From Pyrus communis (Eukaryota; Streptophyta; Magnoliopsida; Rosales; Rosaceae), in NCBI RefSeq assembly GCF_963583255.1, contig NC_084807.1:833872-897871 (forward strand): a stretch of 64,000 nucleotides of DNA. The letters run 5' to 3'. The translations under genes were made by a program, and so were the position numbers. Numbering within the stretch: the first letter of the stretch is position 1; every line of letters starts with the position of its first letter. Under the pieces are notes generated by a model. That model was given only the letters and a program-made list of their open reading frames with translations. It made no database searches and was not told the DNA's origin. This document shows, piece after piece, positions 21,007 through 32,807 of this stretch.

Positions 21007-23214
21007 TGATGCGAGATTTTATACGCGCACAAATTAAACCCTCTTTTCGTCAAGTTGTAGTAAATGTATAAGTAGGGATCGTTCTGGACCGGGGATTAGG
21101 AGGGATTGTTAATCTCTTGGAAACTGACTCAAAAACGTAAAAACAATATAAAACACTATACTAGACTCAAAGAATGCAAAACTAATCTTTAAAACACTAA
21201 GACAAACCAAAGACTCAAAATGCTTTTAAAAATACAAACTAAAATGATTTCTAACTAAATTGACATTAAAGTAAAGGGGGATTTAAGTTTATACGAAATT
21301 AAATTAAATGAACAAATTAAAACAGAATGTAAATATGGAATTGATGAAATGGAATGAATGGATGATAGAATAGCTAAGGGGTTCATCTCCATACATGTTA
21401 CACTTGCATAATAAAAAGATTTCCAATTGCATTTCAACAAATCAAAATGCAAGCATAAACATTTATTTCGAATCACCCCCTAGCTAAAGGGGGTTTTAGT
21501 TCCTCATTACGTTGAAATCAAAGAAACACCTAAACATTCCAACAACTCAAACTTGAATTGTATGAACGTTTAGGCACTCTTCTCTTCCATTCCTTATACG
21601 TACAAAACAAAGAGAATTAAAATGAAACATTGAAATCAAAGAATCACCTAAACATTCCAACAACTCAAACTTGAATTGTATGAACGTTTAGGTCCTCTTC
21701 TCTTCCTCGTTGTTGTAGCACAAGATCTAAGGTGAGGTTTGGGGGATTATGGAAATGTGGAATGGAGTGAGGAGTGATGGAAATGGAAATATGGTTTTGG
21801 ATTCTAAGGGGACTCACGGCAAAGAGAAGGAATGGAAGTGTTTGTGGTGTGTTGTGTATGAAATGAGATGTTTTGAATGATGGGAATGCAAGGGTATTTA
21901 TAGGAGGAGTGGAGATGTATATGGCTATTTGTTTAAGGTGTTTGTGTGGAGGAATGATGGAGAATTGCATGTGGAATGGCTGCAATGATGAAGAATGAAA
22001 GCTGGAAAATAAAAGGGAAAGCTGGAAATCTGAAAATGCAAATGGGAATCCTGAAATGCAAAGGTGGCCACGGTTTTGAGTGTGTTTTGTGTTGGAAATG
22101 CATGTGAATGCATGTGAATGTTGTTTGTGTGAAGTGTGTGTGGGTTAAAGAGTGAATGGTGGTGTAATGATGAAGTGTGATGGCTGAAAATGTCAAGGGA
22201 AATGCATGTGATTGCATGGCAAAGAATTTCAGGATGCATGTGTGTTGAATGATTTCTTGGTGAGGGATGTGGAGTGGTTGAATGTGGTGCAATGATAATG
22301 TTTTGTGGCTGAATTGGTGGTGGAATTATGATGGGAGTGCATATGATTAAAGAGTGGGAGTGCATGTGGGTGAATGTGAAGGGAATGCATGTGTTGATAA
22401 CTAGGTTAGTGGGTGGAAATCTGAAAATGGCATAAGGGAATGGGAGCTCACGGTTTTGAGTTGTTTGTTTGTGTGAAGTGTGTGTGAATGCATGTGAAGA
22501 TGCTAATAAATAATGCATGTAGGGTTAGGAAATAAAATCATAACTTAAAGGGAGATGATTAAAGGGTGTTGAAAGGTTTGAAATGCATGTGTTGAATTGG
22601 TGGTTGAATGATGAAAGAATAAGTGAATGATTATGATAAGTGATAAGTGAATGATTATGATAAGTGTATGATATGTTAAGTGATAAATGAATGATATGTT
22701 AAGTGATAAATGAATGATATGTGGTGAGTGATAAGTGAATGGAAGTGATAAGTGATAAGTGAATGGAAGTGATAAGTGATAAGTGTATGATATGTTGAGT
22801 GATAAGATAAGTGGTTATTGATATGTAGATGAATGAATGATATGATAAGTAATAAATATATGATATGTGGTGATGATAAGATAAGTGGTGAATGAAGGAG
22901 TGGAATGTTGGAATGTTATGCACGACTAAGGATATAAGAAAGGTTTAAATATCCTAAAACTAAAAGGAACAAGGTTCCAACACTTTGGTCTTCAATTAGG
23001 TTTTTAATTTCGTCCAACACTTTGGCTCCAAGCATAAGCTATCCATCCTTAGCCCAAAAGTGCTCCAAACGTCTCCAAAATGCATCTTTTTGCTCCTTTA
23101 GCCCTTTTGGCCTACAAACACACGAAAATAGCTTAAAGTACTAAAATAACTAAAGAAACATAACGTAAATGCACGAGAACAAGCCATTTAAGTCGCATGA
23201 ATATGCTCCTATCA
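21007..23214 (-). repeat. 5' LTR of the young retrotransposon
   Basis: 2208 bp with TG...CA ends, nearly identical to the copy at 13623-15830. It is followed by the TGCAT duplication at 23215-23219. Confidence 0.93.
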
Positions 23215-23660
23215 TGCATATATCAGTTACAAAAGTTTAACGTGAAATGACAGACAGTGTTCATTGGTTTCACATGAAATGATAGAGGAATTTGCTCATG
23301 CATATATCAGTTACTAAAGCTTCACGTGAAAATTACACATGCATATATCAGTTACAGAAGTTTCACATGAAATGACAGACAAAGTTTTCATCGGTTTCAC
23401 GTGAAATGACAGAGGAAATTATACATGCATATATATCAGTTACAAAAGTTTCACGTGAAATGACATAGGATTACACATTCATATATGAGTTACTAAAACT
23501 TCATGTGAAAGTTACACATGCATATATCAGTTACAGAAGTTTTACATGAAATAACAGACAAAGTTTTTACCGATATCACGTGAAACAACAGACAAAACTT
23601 TATCCGGTTTCACGTGAAATGCTACATGAAATTACATACGCATATATCAACTACAAAAGT
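23215..23660. repeat. Palindromic minisatellite, right half
   Basis: Continuation of the TTTCACGTGAAA array interrupted by the retrotransposon. About seven diverged units alternate TTTCACGTGAAATGACAGA with TACACATGCATATATCAGTT. Some units have decayed cores (TTTCACATGAAA, TTTTACATGAAA). Confidence 0.85.
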
Positions 23661-23859
23661 TTCGTTGATAATTATTAATATGGTAATTAATCTACATGAA
23701 TATGACAACGCATTCATTTTTAAAATAGTGAATATGGCCAGTTTTAAAAAAACCTGGATGCCTTCTCAGATCTCCACGGGGAAAAAAAAAAAGAAAAAAG
23801 TATGGGTGTAAATAGCGAACAAAATTTATAATGGCCTCTAATTTAATTTTTTAATTAGT

Positions 23860-24420
23860 CCTTTTTTTTTAGAACTCAAAATGCACAGATTTGGTCCTAT
23901 CAAAATATAATGGTTTTAAGTTTTAATTTTCAGTTATTACGAACATAAAATGCATAAGTTTGGTTCAATTACTCTTATTTACTTATGAACTCAAAATTCA
24001 CACATTTCATCGTTTTGAAACATATTGGCCTCATGTTTTAATGTTTTCATTGCTCTTTTACCTTGTGAGCTCAAACCATAAATATTCGTCCTTACCAAAA
24101 AATAACGGCCTTGATTTTTAATTTTTTATACTCCTTTTTCTTATAAACTCAAAATTCAAATATTTGGTCTTAACGAAACAATTATGGCCTCAATTTTTTT
24201 TTTTTATAATTCTTTTTCCTTATAAACTCAAAAAGCACAGATTCGGTCATATCAAAACATATTTTCTTAGATTTTAAGTACTCTTTGTTCTTAAGAAATC
24301 ATAACGCATATATTTGTTCTTATCAAAAGTTCAGAACATAGTTACTTTTAATTTTTTAGTTACTCTTTTTCTTATGAATTCAAAAGCCATAGATTTACTG
24401 TTATCGAAACATTGCCTCCC
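23860..24420. repeat. Degenerate tandem repeat, period roughly 90-120 bp
   Basis: At least six diverged units share the order AACTCAAAATGCACAGAT, TTGGTCCTATCAAAACAT, ATGGCCTCAATTTTTAATTT and TACTCTTTTTCTTATGA. There is no coding potential. It looks like an old satellite or an expanded transposon-internal repeat. Confidence 0.75.
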
Positions 24421-24909
24421 TTTCTTGGCATCTTTCTTTAGTCGAATCTGTATTCTTTGTGGCGAAGTCGTACCCTCTAACAAAATGTATAGATTTGGAT
24501 GAAGAAAACGAGAACTTCATCACCCCTCCTAAAAAAACTAAAGGTTAGTGGTGAAGATGGTTCAAACTTCAAACCTTACATTTCTTTGGCTCAAAATAAA
24601 ATTTCAGTTTCAGAACGTGGCTCTTGAAACGAATCAAAACGCCATGGTCAAAAATTGTGATGTCCGATTCAAAATTGATTAGTTAAAAAAAAGCTTTTTG
24701 ATAAGCTCACTTTGAAGAGTCTCAAATTGATAGAGCCTAAGTTGATGAAAAACTAAAAAGGCAACAAAATTTTCTTGAACGCTATTTAATTTTCGAAGAG
24801 ACTCGATTTCCATGATTGAATGTACTTCAATGTACCCCTGGTTTTCAGCGTTAACTTTCCAATACGAAAATTCAAAATAAAAGTGTCCATGAGACATTCC
24901 AATTCGTGT
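24421..24909. other. AT-rich intergenic DNA, no supported gene
   Basis: A minus-strand open frame at 24679-24936 (85 codons, with IEVHSIMEIESLRKLNSVQE) has protein-like composition but no recognised family, splice context or neighbour. I do not call it a gene. Confidence 0.5.
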
Positions 24910-25219
24910 ATTGGTGGAGGACTGAGGAGTATGCAAGGGGTGATTTTAGAGCATGCCCAACTTCTGCCCAGCCACCAACTGGGCGTAGGCGGGCGTCATC
25001 ACCATGGAACCATGGTTTGATGTGAGTCTAACGTACAAGTATTTTGATCCATTTGTTTAGATCAAAATTTATTTAGATTTAGGTTTTATATCATTGTTGT
25101 TCAGAGTGTTTAAACGTGAATTATAAGATATTTTGCACTAAAAATACATTTTGTAGAATATGAAGACGACAATTTGGTGTTATGACAAGGAAAGACTCTC
25201 TCCTCAGTCCTCCACCAAT
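24910..25219. repeat. 20-bp perfect inverted repeat pair flanking 270 bp
   Basis: ATTGGTGGAGGACTGAGGAG at 24910-24929 recurs exactly inverted at 25200-25219. The right copy is followed by another element. The pair could be the ends of a small TIR element, though no clear target duplication was seen. Confidence 0.6.
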
Positions 25220-25270
25220 ACTGAAAAATATATTTATGTAATTAACAAAACAAAAAAGACTCTCCTGTCT

Positions 25271-25937
25271 TAAGAGCAGTTCCACCGAGGAACTCATAGG
25301 CCAGCACCCAGCCAAAAAACCAGTCCGGCACCAAGGCTATCCACTATAGCCTAGCATTTTGACTGGCACCCAACCCAAGCCAGGCAAGAGACCGGCCTAA
25401 AATCGACAGACCCACATGCCAGGCTATCTGACTTCAACCGGGCCATCAACCTCCCGCACGATCAATGCATCGCAGAGAGATCTTGGTGCAGAGCTCCTCT
25501 AGGCTGAGGTTGAAGAAGGCCAATTTGCAGGCGGAGCAAAGGGCGGCGGGGATGGGGGTTTGGGGGCCTTCGACGCCCTCCTCGAGGCTGAGGTTCAGAG
25601 AGAGAGAAGGAGAGGGAGAAATAGATCCCTTCCACTGTGTTCTTCCTATATCCCTTCATCTTGTTAATGGGTTTCTTTCTTCTGCACATTGGAGGGGAGC
25701 GGTGGGGGAGCTTCTGAGGCAGAGACAGGGGAGGGAGCTGAGATGCATTTGTTAAAAATTAAATTATTATTTTATAATAATAATTATTAATATTTTAATA
25801 AAATTGACTAGGCTATTTGGTTTTAGGGGTGGAGATGCTTTGACCTATTACTGTACACTGAAGTCTATTAATGTTCACTTGAGTGGATAAATGAGTTGGG
25901 TGCTAGTGCAAAGTCTTTAGGGATGAAATTGCTCTAA
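25271..25937. mobile_element. MITE of about 0.67 kb (AAGAGCA-type termini)
   Basis: The left end AAGAGCAGTTCCACCGAGG and the reversed right end TTAGAGCAATTTCATCCCT are imperfect inverted termini, and both ends continue with CAGCACCCAGCC / CTAGCACCCAACTC. The interior is CC/GG-rich (GGCTATAGCC, AGCCAGGC) and has no transposase. A plus-strand frame at 25465-25755 is within the element and lacks domains. Confidence 0.65.
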
Positions 25938-26307
25938 GAGACGATTGGTATAGTACAGCCCCAACTCTCTTAGATGGGGAATGGTATCATCATACCGTTC
26001 GCTCCCTGTTCTAATTTTTTTTTCTTTTATCTTTTTTCCTTTGAGGTTTTTTTAGGGACCACCACGGCTTATCTCTTCTCAAGAAACCATATATCCCTTA
26101 TCAGGATGGGCACAACTATCTTTCGAGCACATGTTTAGGTTTGGCCTACATAGAAAAACAAAATGGAGCACCTAACAACGTATCTTCATAGATCAAGAAC
26201 TACAAGATCGCCCCTTTCTTACGTTACTTTATTTGACTTCGTTCTTTTCTTGTTTTCTGTTTTTTGGGGTGTTTTCTACAAAAGTATATATTATATTTAT
26301 GTATAGT
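25938..26307. other. Intergenic DNA without a recognisable gene
   Basis: AT-rich; nothing supported. Confidence 0.5.
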
Positions 26308-26390
26308 ATATTTGTGACATCCCACATCACCCAGGGGAGTGATCCTTATATGCATATTCCTATTCCTACCTAGCACGAGGCCTTTTGGGA

Positions 26391-26493
26391 GCTCACTGAC
26401 TTCGGGTTCCGTAGGAACTCCGAAGTTAATCGAGAAGGGGGCTAGAGCAATCCCATGATGGGTGACCCACTGGGAAGTTGCTCGTGAGTTCCC
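26391..26493 (+). repeat. 5S rRNA-like domain in Cassandra LTR1
   Basis: It contains AACTCCGAAGTTAATCG, GATGGGTGACCCACTGGGAA and a 3' CTCGTGAGTTCCC. The A-box region reads GTTAATCG where 5S rRNA has GTTAAGCG, so this copy is the more diverged of the two. It is not a functional 5S gene. Confidence 0.85.
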
Positions 26494-26740
26494 AAAAACA
26501 AAACCGTGAGGGAATGGTAAGCCCAAAGCGGATAATATCGTGCTACGGTGGTGGAGCGGGCCCGGGAAGTGATCTGCCCGGGCCGGGATGTGACAATTGG
26601 TATCAGAGCCTAACCCTGGTCATATGTGTGCCGACGAGGACGTCGGTCCCCTAAGGGGGGTGGATTGTGACATCCCACATCACCCAGGGGAGTGATCCTT
26701 ATATGCATATTCCCATCCCTACCTAGCACAAGGCCTTTTG

Positions 26741-26848
26741 GGAGCTCACTGGCTTCGGGTTTCATGGAAACTCCGAAGTTAAGCGAGTAGCGCGCGAGAG
26801 CATTCCCAGGATGGGTGACCCACTGGGAAGTTTTCGTATGAGTTCCCA
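26741..26848 (+). repeat. 5S rRNA-like domain in Cassandra LTR2
   Basis: It keeps ACTCCGAAGTTAAGCGAG and AGGATGGGTGACC, close to the internal control region of plant 5S rRNA. It lies at the same LTR position as in LTR1. Confidence 0.87.
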
Positions 26849-26957
26849 GAAACAAAACCGTGAGGGCGTGGTTGGGGCCCAAAGCGGACAATATCGTGCT
26901 ACGGTGGTGGAGAGGGCCCGGGAAGTGGTCCCCACCGGCCGGGGATGTGACAATATT

Positions 26958-28454
26958 AATTCTAATTATGTCACATTTCATTCACATATATACATATATG
27001 TTTTTTTTTTATATTGAATCTCTTCATAAAAAATGCGTGTAATAGTTAATTTCTATCAATATTCCGTAATTAATATAAACATAATTATAAGGAATGAAAC
27101 TATAAAAGATATGGAAACTCATTTATTCCCACTGTGTTGTCATAAGTTATGCTAGATCTTTCTTCTTCATTTACAAAAGGGGTCCAAGATTGGTTTGTTT
27201 TATACATGATACGAACAAGCATTTCTTAATCTATAACTGCTTCAGATTTTGAATTACGTTGAAGATTGAAAAAACGATGCAAAGTTCGGAGACGTCTAAT
27301 GACCAAGATGAAGCAGAATCTGGTGATAGTTCTGAAGAGCTTAAACCATATGCAGTTCTAAAAAATCGTATCCATGATTTACTAGTGGTATATGTTAATT
27401 TTCATGGCTCCTCTGTTCGCTTTTTATTTTTGTTACGTTAGTTTTTCAAGTTTTATCTATAAAATTAACTCACTTGTTGACACTCTTTTTGGAGTTGGAC
27501 AGGCGTTGTCGGATCCAAATCAATGAAAACATCTGTGACATTACCAAATAATTGGAACCCAGGATATGGACGCTAAGACATCTCAATATATCATCAGTTC
27601 CATTACAGAGACCAAAACAAGAACTTACTCTCGCTTTCAAAGCTGGATCTTGTGGATGAGCCTGAAGTCTCAAGAGGTGGAGACAGAGAACGCCCGCTGC
27701 GACCTACTGGCAAAGTATTGTAGGCATTTCCAGAAGAAACCAAGTTTTTGTTGAATATAGGTCCCGCGTCGGGGAATTGAGAAAATAGAATATAATACAT
27801 TAGTGTATTGTTCCACTCCTAATAACACCGAAACATTTTGTGATGAAATTCACCACCTAACAATAGGTGATTAAGTTGAGACAATATCAATGTGATTAGG
27901 AGTGGGCCAGTGACCCGTCTCTTTGAACATTGGACATTTTTGTGCCCACTGCAATTCTGACTGTTATCACATTGTGACTGCAACCCTCAAAACTCAAAAC
28001 AAAACAAGTCATTAAATCTCAAGTGTTTTTTTGCATATTCAGAGAAGGTACAAATCGACGACTATATACTGTCATGCATAGTTATACAGAGAAGCTAAGC
28101 CTAACTGTCTTCAATTGCAAAATGACCCTTTTTCCGTCTTTTAGTAAATCCATGAGGAGAAAGTGCTATAATCTTGTGCCTTCGCGAGCTGTAGATAACC
28201 AACATCACTGCGATATCAGCAACGCGGAATATATCTCCCCAGCCCTCCGCATCTGTACAGGTGGAAGTTGATTTCTGCACCACACGCTTCATATATTGAA
28301 AATATCGCTCCACCACTAGTAAAAGTAGATGATGCAGACCACCTCCAACTTTGAACAACACTTTTAACAAGTTTCTTACAGATGAAGGGACAAGGACACG
28401 CAAATGTGTGACGTACAGCCCACTGCGCAGAGGAGCAAACGGTTGACAATGACG
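26958..28454. other. Intergenic DNA with an unrecognised coding-like fragment
   Basis: A plus-strand frame at 27259-27441 starts MKIEKTMQSSETSNDQDEAE and continues acidic, Ser-rich sequence up to KNRIHDLLV near 27390, where a GTATAT donor-like site follows. I recognise no family and could not find a continuing exon, so it may be a decayed gene fragment. The stretch 28030-28454 next to the RlmN-like stop codon is probably its 3' UTR. Confidence 0.4.
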
Positions 28455-30947
<2,493 letters not shown>

Positions 30948-31612
30948 TGTGCTGTGCTGGGTTTTTGCTATGGCGCGAGATGAAGAAGATGAAGCAGAGG
31001 AAGTGTGGCTAAAACCTCAGCTTTGTGGTTAACTGATATTGGACTTGATATGGGCTTTAGGCCCAAGTTGGACCAAGCCCATAATTGGGTCGAGAGCCTG
31101 AATCAGTCCATAAACATGGTAAAGGGTGGCAGGTAGTAACGGGTCGTGTTCGAGTTTATTTATTTATGTTTCGCGTCAGTTGATTAATACGTAAAACGAT
31201 GTAAGAATTAATAATACAATTAGCGATATAATATTTCTTGAACAACATTAGTCGTGTTTTAATTATGTTATTGTATACACTATATACCTCGAGTTTTGTA
31301 TATAAGAAAGATGATGATAATGATTGTTGAGATATTATAAAAACGGACAATCACAAGTGATTAGTCCAACCTTGATATTGTTTCTAATTTAACTATCTCG
31401 ATGATATTTTTTCAAATCCACTGCTACTTGTATTCACATAATTATCTCCAACCTAAGAAAGAAGTAGAGAAAATGGGAGTTTGCAGCACCTGGTTCTTTA
31501 TAAAACTTGGCTTGGAACTTGAAGGTTTAATCGCGTAGCTTCACTTTTTATATTATTTTATTTTACCAATCAATATTGGAGAGAGGAAATTGAATTCGAG
31601 ACTTGCGGTGCA
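30948..31612. other. Upstream region of the RlmN-like gene
   Basis: It holds a cluster of GGCCCA/TGGGCT (site II-like) motifs at about 31046-31085, then AT-rich DNA without a gene. Confidence 0.5.
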
Positions 31613-31850
31613 TTAGTAGAAGGACAAGGATTGTCTGCCCTCCCACTTCCAATGTCCTCCCATGCTCTCCTGTTTTGTATGGTCACGGTTAAGTTACGTC
31701 AACATTTTATGTTGTTTTTTTATAGAGATAATAAAACAAAAATAAATAGTAATATAAAATGTTGACGTGACTTAACCGTGACCACACAAACAGGAGGGCA
31801 CGGGAGAGCATCGGAAGTGGGAGGGCAAACAATCCTTGTCCTTAGTAGAA
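31613..31850. mobile_element. Near-palindromic MITE (220 bp) with perfect 9-bp duplication
   Basis: The element 31622-31841 starts GGACAAGGATTGT and ends ACAATCCTTGTCC, with inverted similarity extending almost to the centre (GTCACGGTTAAGT / ACTTAACCGTGAC). TTAGTAGAA flanks both sides (31613-31621 and 31842-31850). The 9-bp duplication indicates a Mutator-type transposase. A related but diverged copy is at 39471-39642. Confidence 0.9.
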
Positions 31851-32042
31851 ACTCTTAGCCAACAAAGCTACTAGTCCTTCGCAATTCCGGAGCTTCAATT
31901 AGTTTCTCAAAGTGAAAGGGACAAATGGAGAGCATATTTTGCAGTGTAGATGCAAGGAATGGCAAATCCTATACCATATGGGAGCCTGGTTAGGTCCTGA
32001 AACGCTAGCTGTAGCTCTTGTGGGTCAAAAGCAGTAGGCGCT

Positions 32043-32093
32043 TCCCACATCGACGAGACCAGCAAGAACGAGCTACAGTCGGGACTATAAAAA
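32043..32093 (+). promoter_or_regulatory. U5 snRNA promoter: USE and TATA box
   Basis: The plant snRNA upstream sequence element appears as TCCCACATCGA (32043-32053) and TATAAAAA at 32086-32093. The gap of 33 bases between them is the four-helical-turn spacing that is known to specify RNA polymerase II, against about 23-26 for polymerase III. This suits U5. Confidence 0.92.
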
Positions 32094-32123
32094 GGGGCAT
32101 TCCTGTTCAACTTAAAGTTACGG

Positions 32124-32245
32124 AGCTATGCATTGAGCACAAAGCGAACTATTCTTTCGCCTTTTACTAAAGAATACCGTGTGCTCGTCGCTTTAAGTGG
32201 CATACGCTTATTTTTGGAGGGGTGCACCTCTGTGGGTGCCCCTTA
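32124..32245 (+). ncRNA. U5: U5 spliceosomal snRNA gene
   Basis: The invariant loop I CGCCTTTTACTAAAG lies at about 32159-32173, closed by the stem formed from ATTCTTT / AAAGAAT. An outer stem (TGAGCAC with GTGCTCG, and TATGC with GCATA) follows. The Sm site ATTTTTGG is at about 32212-32219, then a 3' hairpin GGGGTGCACC...GGGTGCCCC. USE and TATA sit at the correct distance upstream and a 3'-box-like element downstream. U5 aligns exons in the spliceosome. The exact 5' end is estimated from the TATA distance. All diagnostic elements are intact, so the gene may be functional. Confidence 0.93.
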
Positions 32246-32264
32246 CAATTCCAGTTCATAATTT
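32246..32264 (+). terminator. snRNA 3'-box-like processing signal
   Basis: CAATTCCAGTTCATAA follows the 3' hairpin, close to the plant snRNA 3' box CA(N)3-10AGTNNAA. Confidence 0.6.
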
Positions 32265-32807
32265 ATCAGACTTGCTGCAACGCTATTCATGTATGTGACA
32301 TGGAAAAAACTGTAAACTATTTGTTCCAAGTTATAACTTTTCTTAAAACTCAAGTTCTTCATCTGTTTATTTCCAATTTAGAAGCCGTTCTGACGGATTA
32401 AATTCCAAAAATTTGTAGTTAATTAATATATCTCCCGGTATTTAATCGACAAGAGTCGATCGCCTGTTCCACATAGTAACGAGACACAAAAAGTGCATTT
32501 CATCAATCACCAAACACAAGTAACAAATCGACGTCTGAAAGTTACTGAATTTTCCTATCAAATCAGCGAACAAATTGCTCGAGTTTAAGAGCGAGGTTCT
32601 TCGTATACAAGCAAAATATGTAGTAATCAAAACACAAATTGCTAGTCATCATCCAAAGGCGACTGCTCTACAAGACATACGTTTTTGACTATCTATGCAC
32701 TGACATGTATGATGCATGTTAAATGGGTCCTGGGATCAATCATGTTACATTCCAAAAATTTGACAACGGGTTTTGCCGCCAAATGTATATAGTTAGAATG
32801 GAGACCG

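Larger units (their letters stand above)
13623..23214 (-). mobile_element. Young non-autonomous gypsy-derived LTR retrotransposon with gag-like ORF and antisense ORF (9592 bp)
   Basis: Two 2208-bp LTRs (13623-15830 and 21007-23214) with TGATGCG...CTATCA ends flank a 5.2-kb interior, with a perfect TGCAT duplication outside. Orientation is minus: next to the right LTR is a primer-binding-like TTTGGCGCCGTTGCCGGGGA, and next to the left LTR a polypurine tract. The interior has one gag-like ORF (minus, 19762-20883) and one ORF in antisense (plus, 18983-19663). No protease, reverse transcriptase, RNase H or integrase motif was found, so the element must be mobilised in trans. The layout (gag remnant, no pol, antisense ORF toward the 3' LTR) matches what is known of Tat/Athila-type derivatives, LARDs and gag-only (TR-GAG) elements. 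Confidence 0.92.
26308..26957 (+). mobile_element. Complete Cassandra-type TRIM retrotransposon (640 bp) with 5S rRNA-derived LTRs
   Basis: LTR1 (26313-26595, 283 bp) and LTR2 (26666-26952, 287 bp) both run TGTGACATCCCACATCACCC ... GATGTGACA and flank only 70 bp. A perfect ATATT duplication lies outside (26308-26312 and 26953-26957). The interior has the primer-binding site TGGTATCAGAGCC (26598-26610) and a purine tract AAGGGGGGTGGAT before LTR2. Each LTR carries a 5S rRNA-like block with the AACTCCGAAGTTAA and GATGGGTGACC control boxes. This is the hallmark of Cassandra elements, which encode no protein and can be transcribed by RNA polymerase III. Confidence 0.95.

Noticed and set aside
13440..23660. 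CRISPR-like repeat-spacer array
   Set aside because: The palindromic units are diverged tandem minisatellite repeats in plant nuclear DNA; the between-unit sequences are themselves repeats and no cas genes exist.
26391..26848. 5S rRNA genes
   Set aside because: The two 5S-like blocks are incomplete, about 350 bp apart, and lie at identical positions in LTRs of a Cassandra element with primer site and target duplication.
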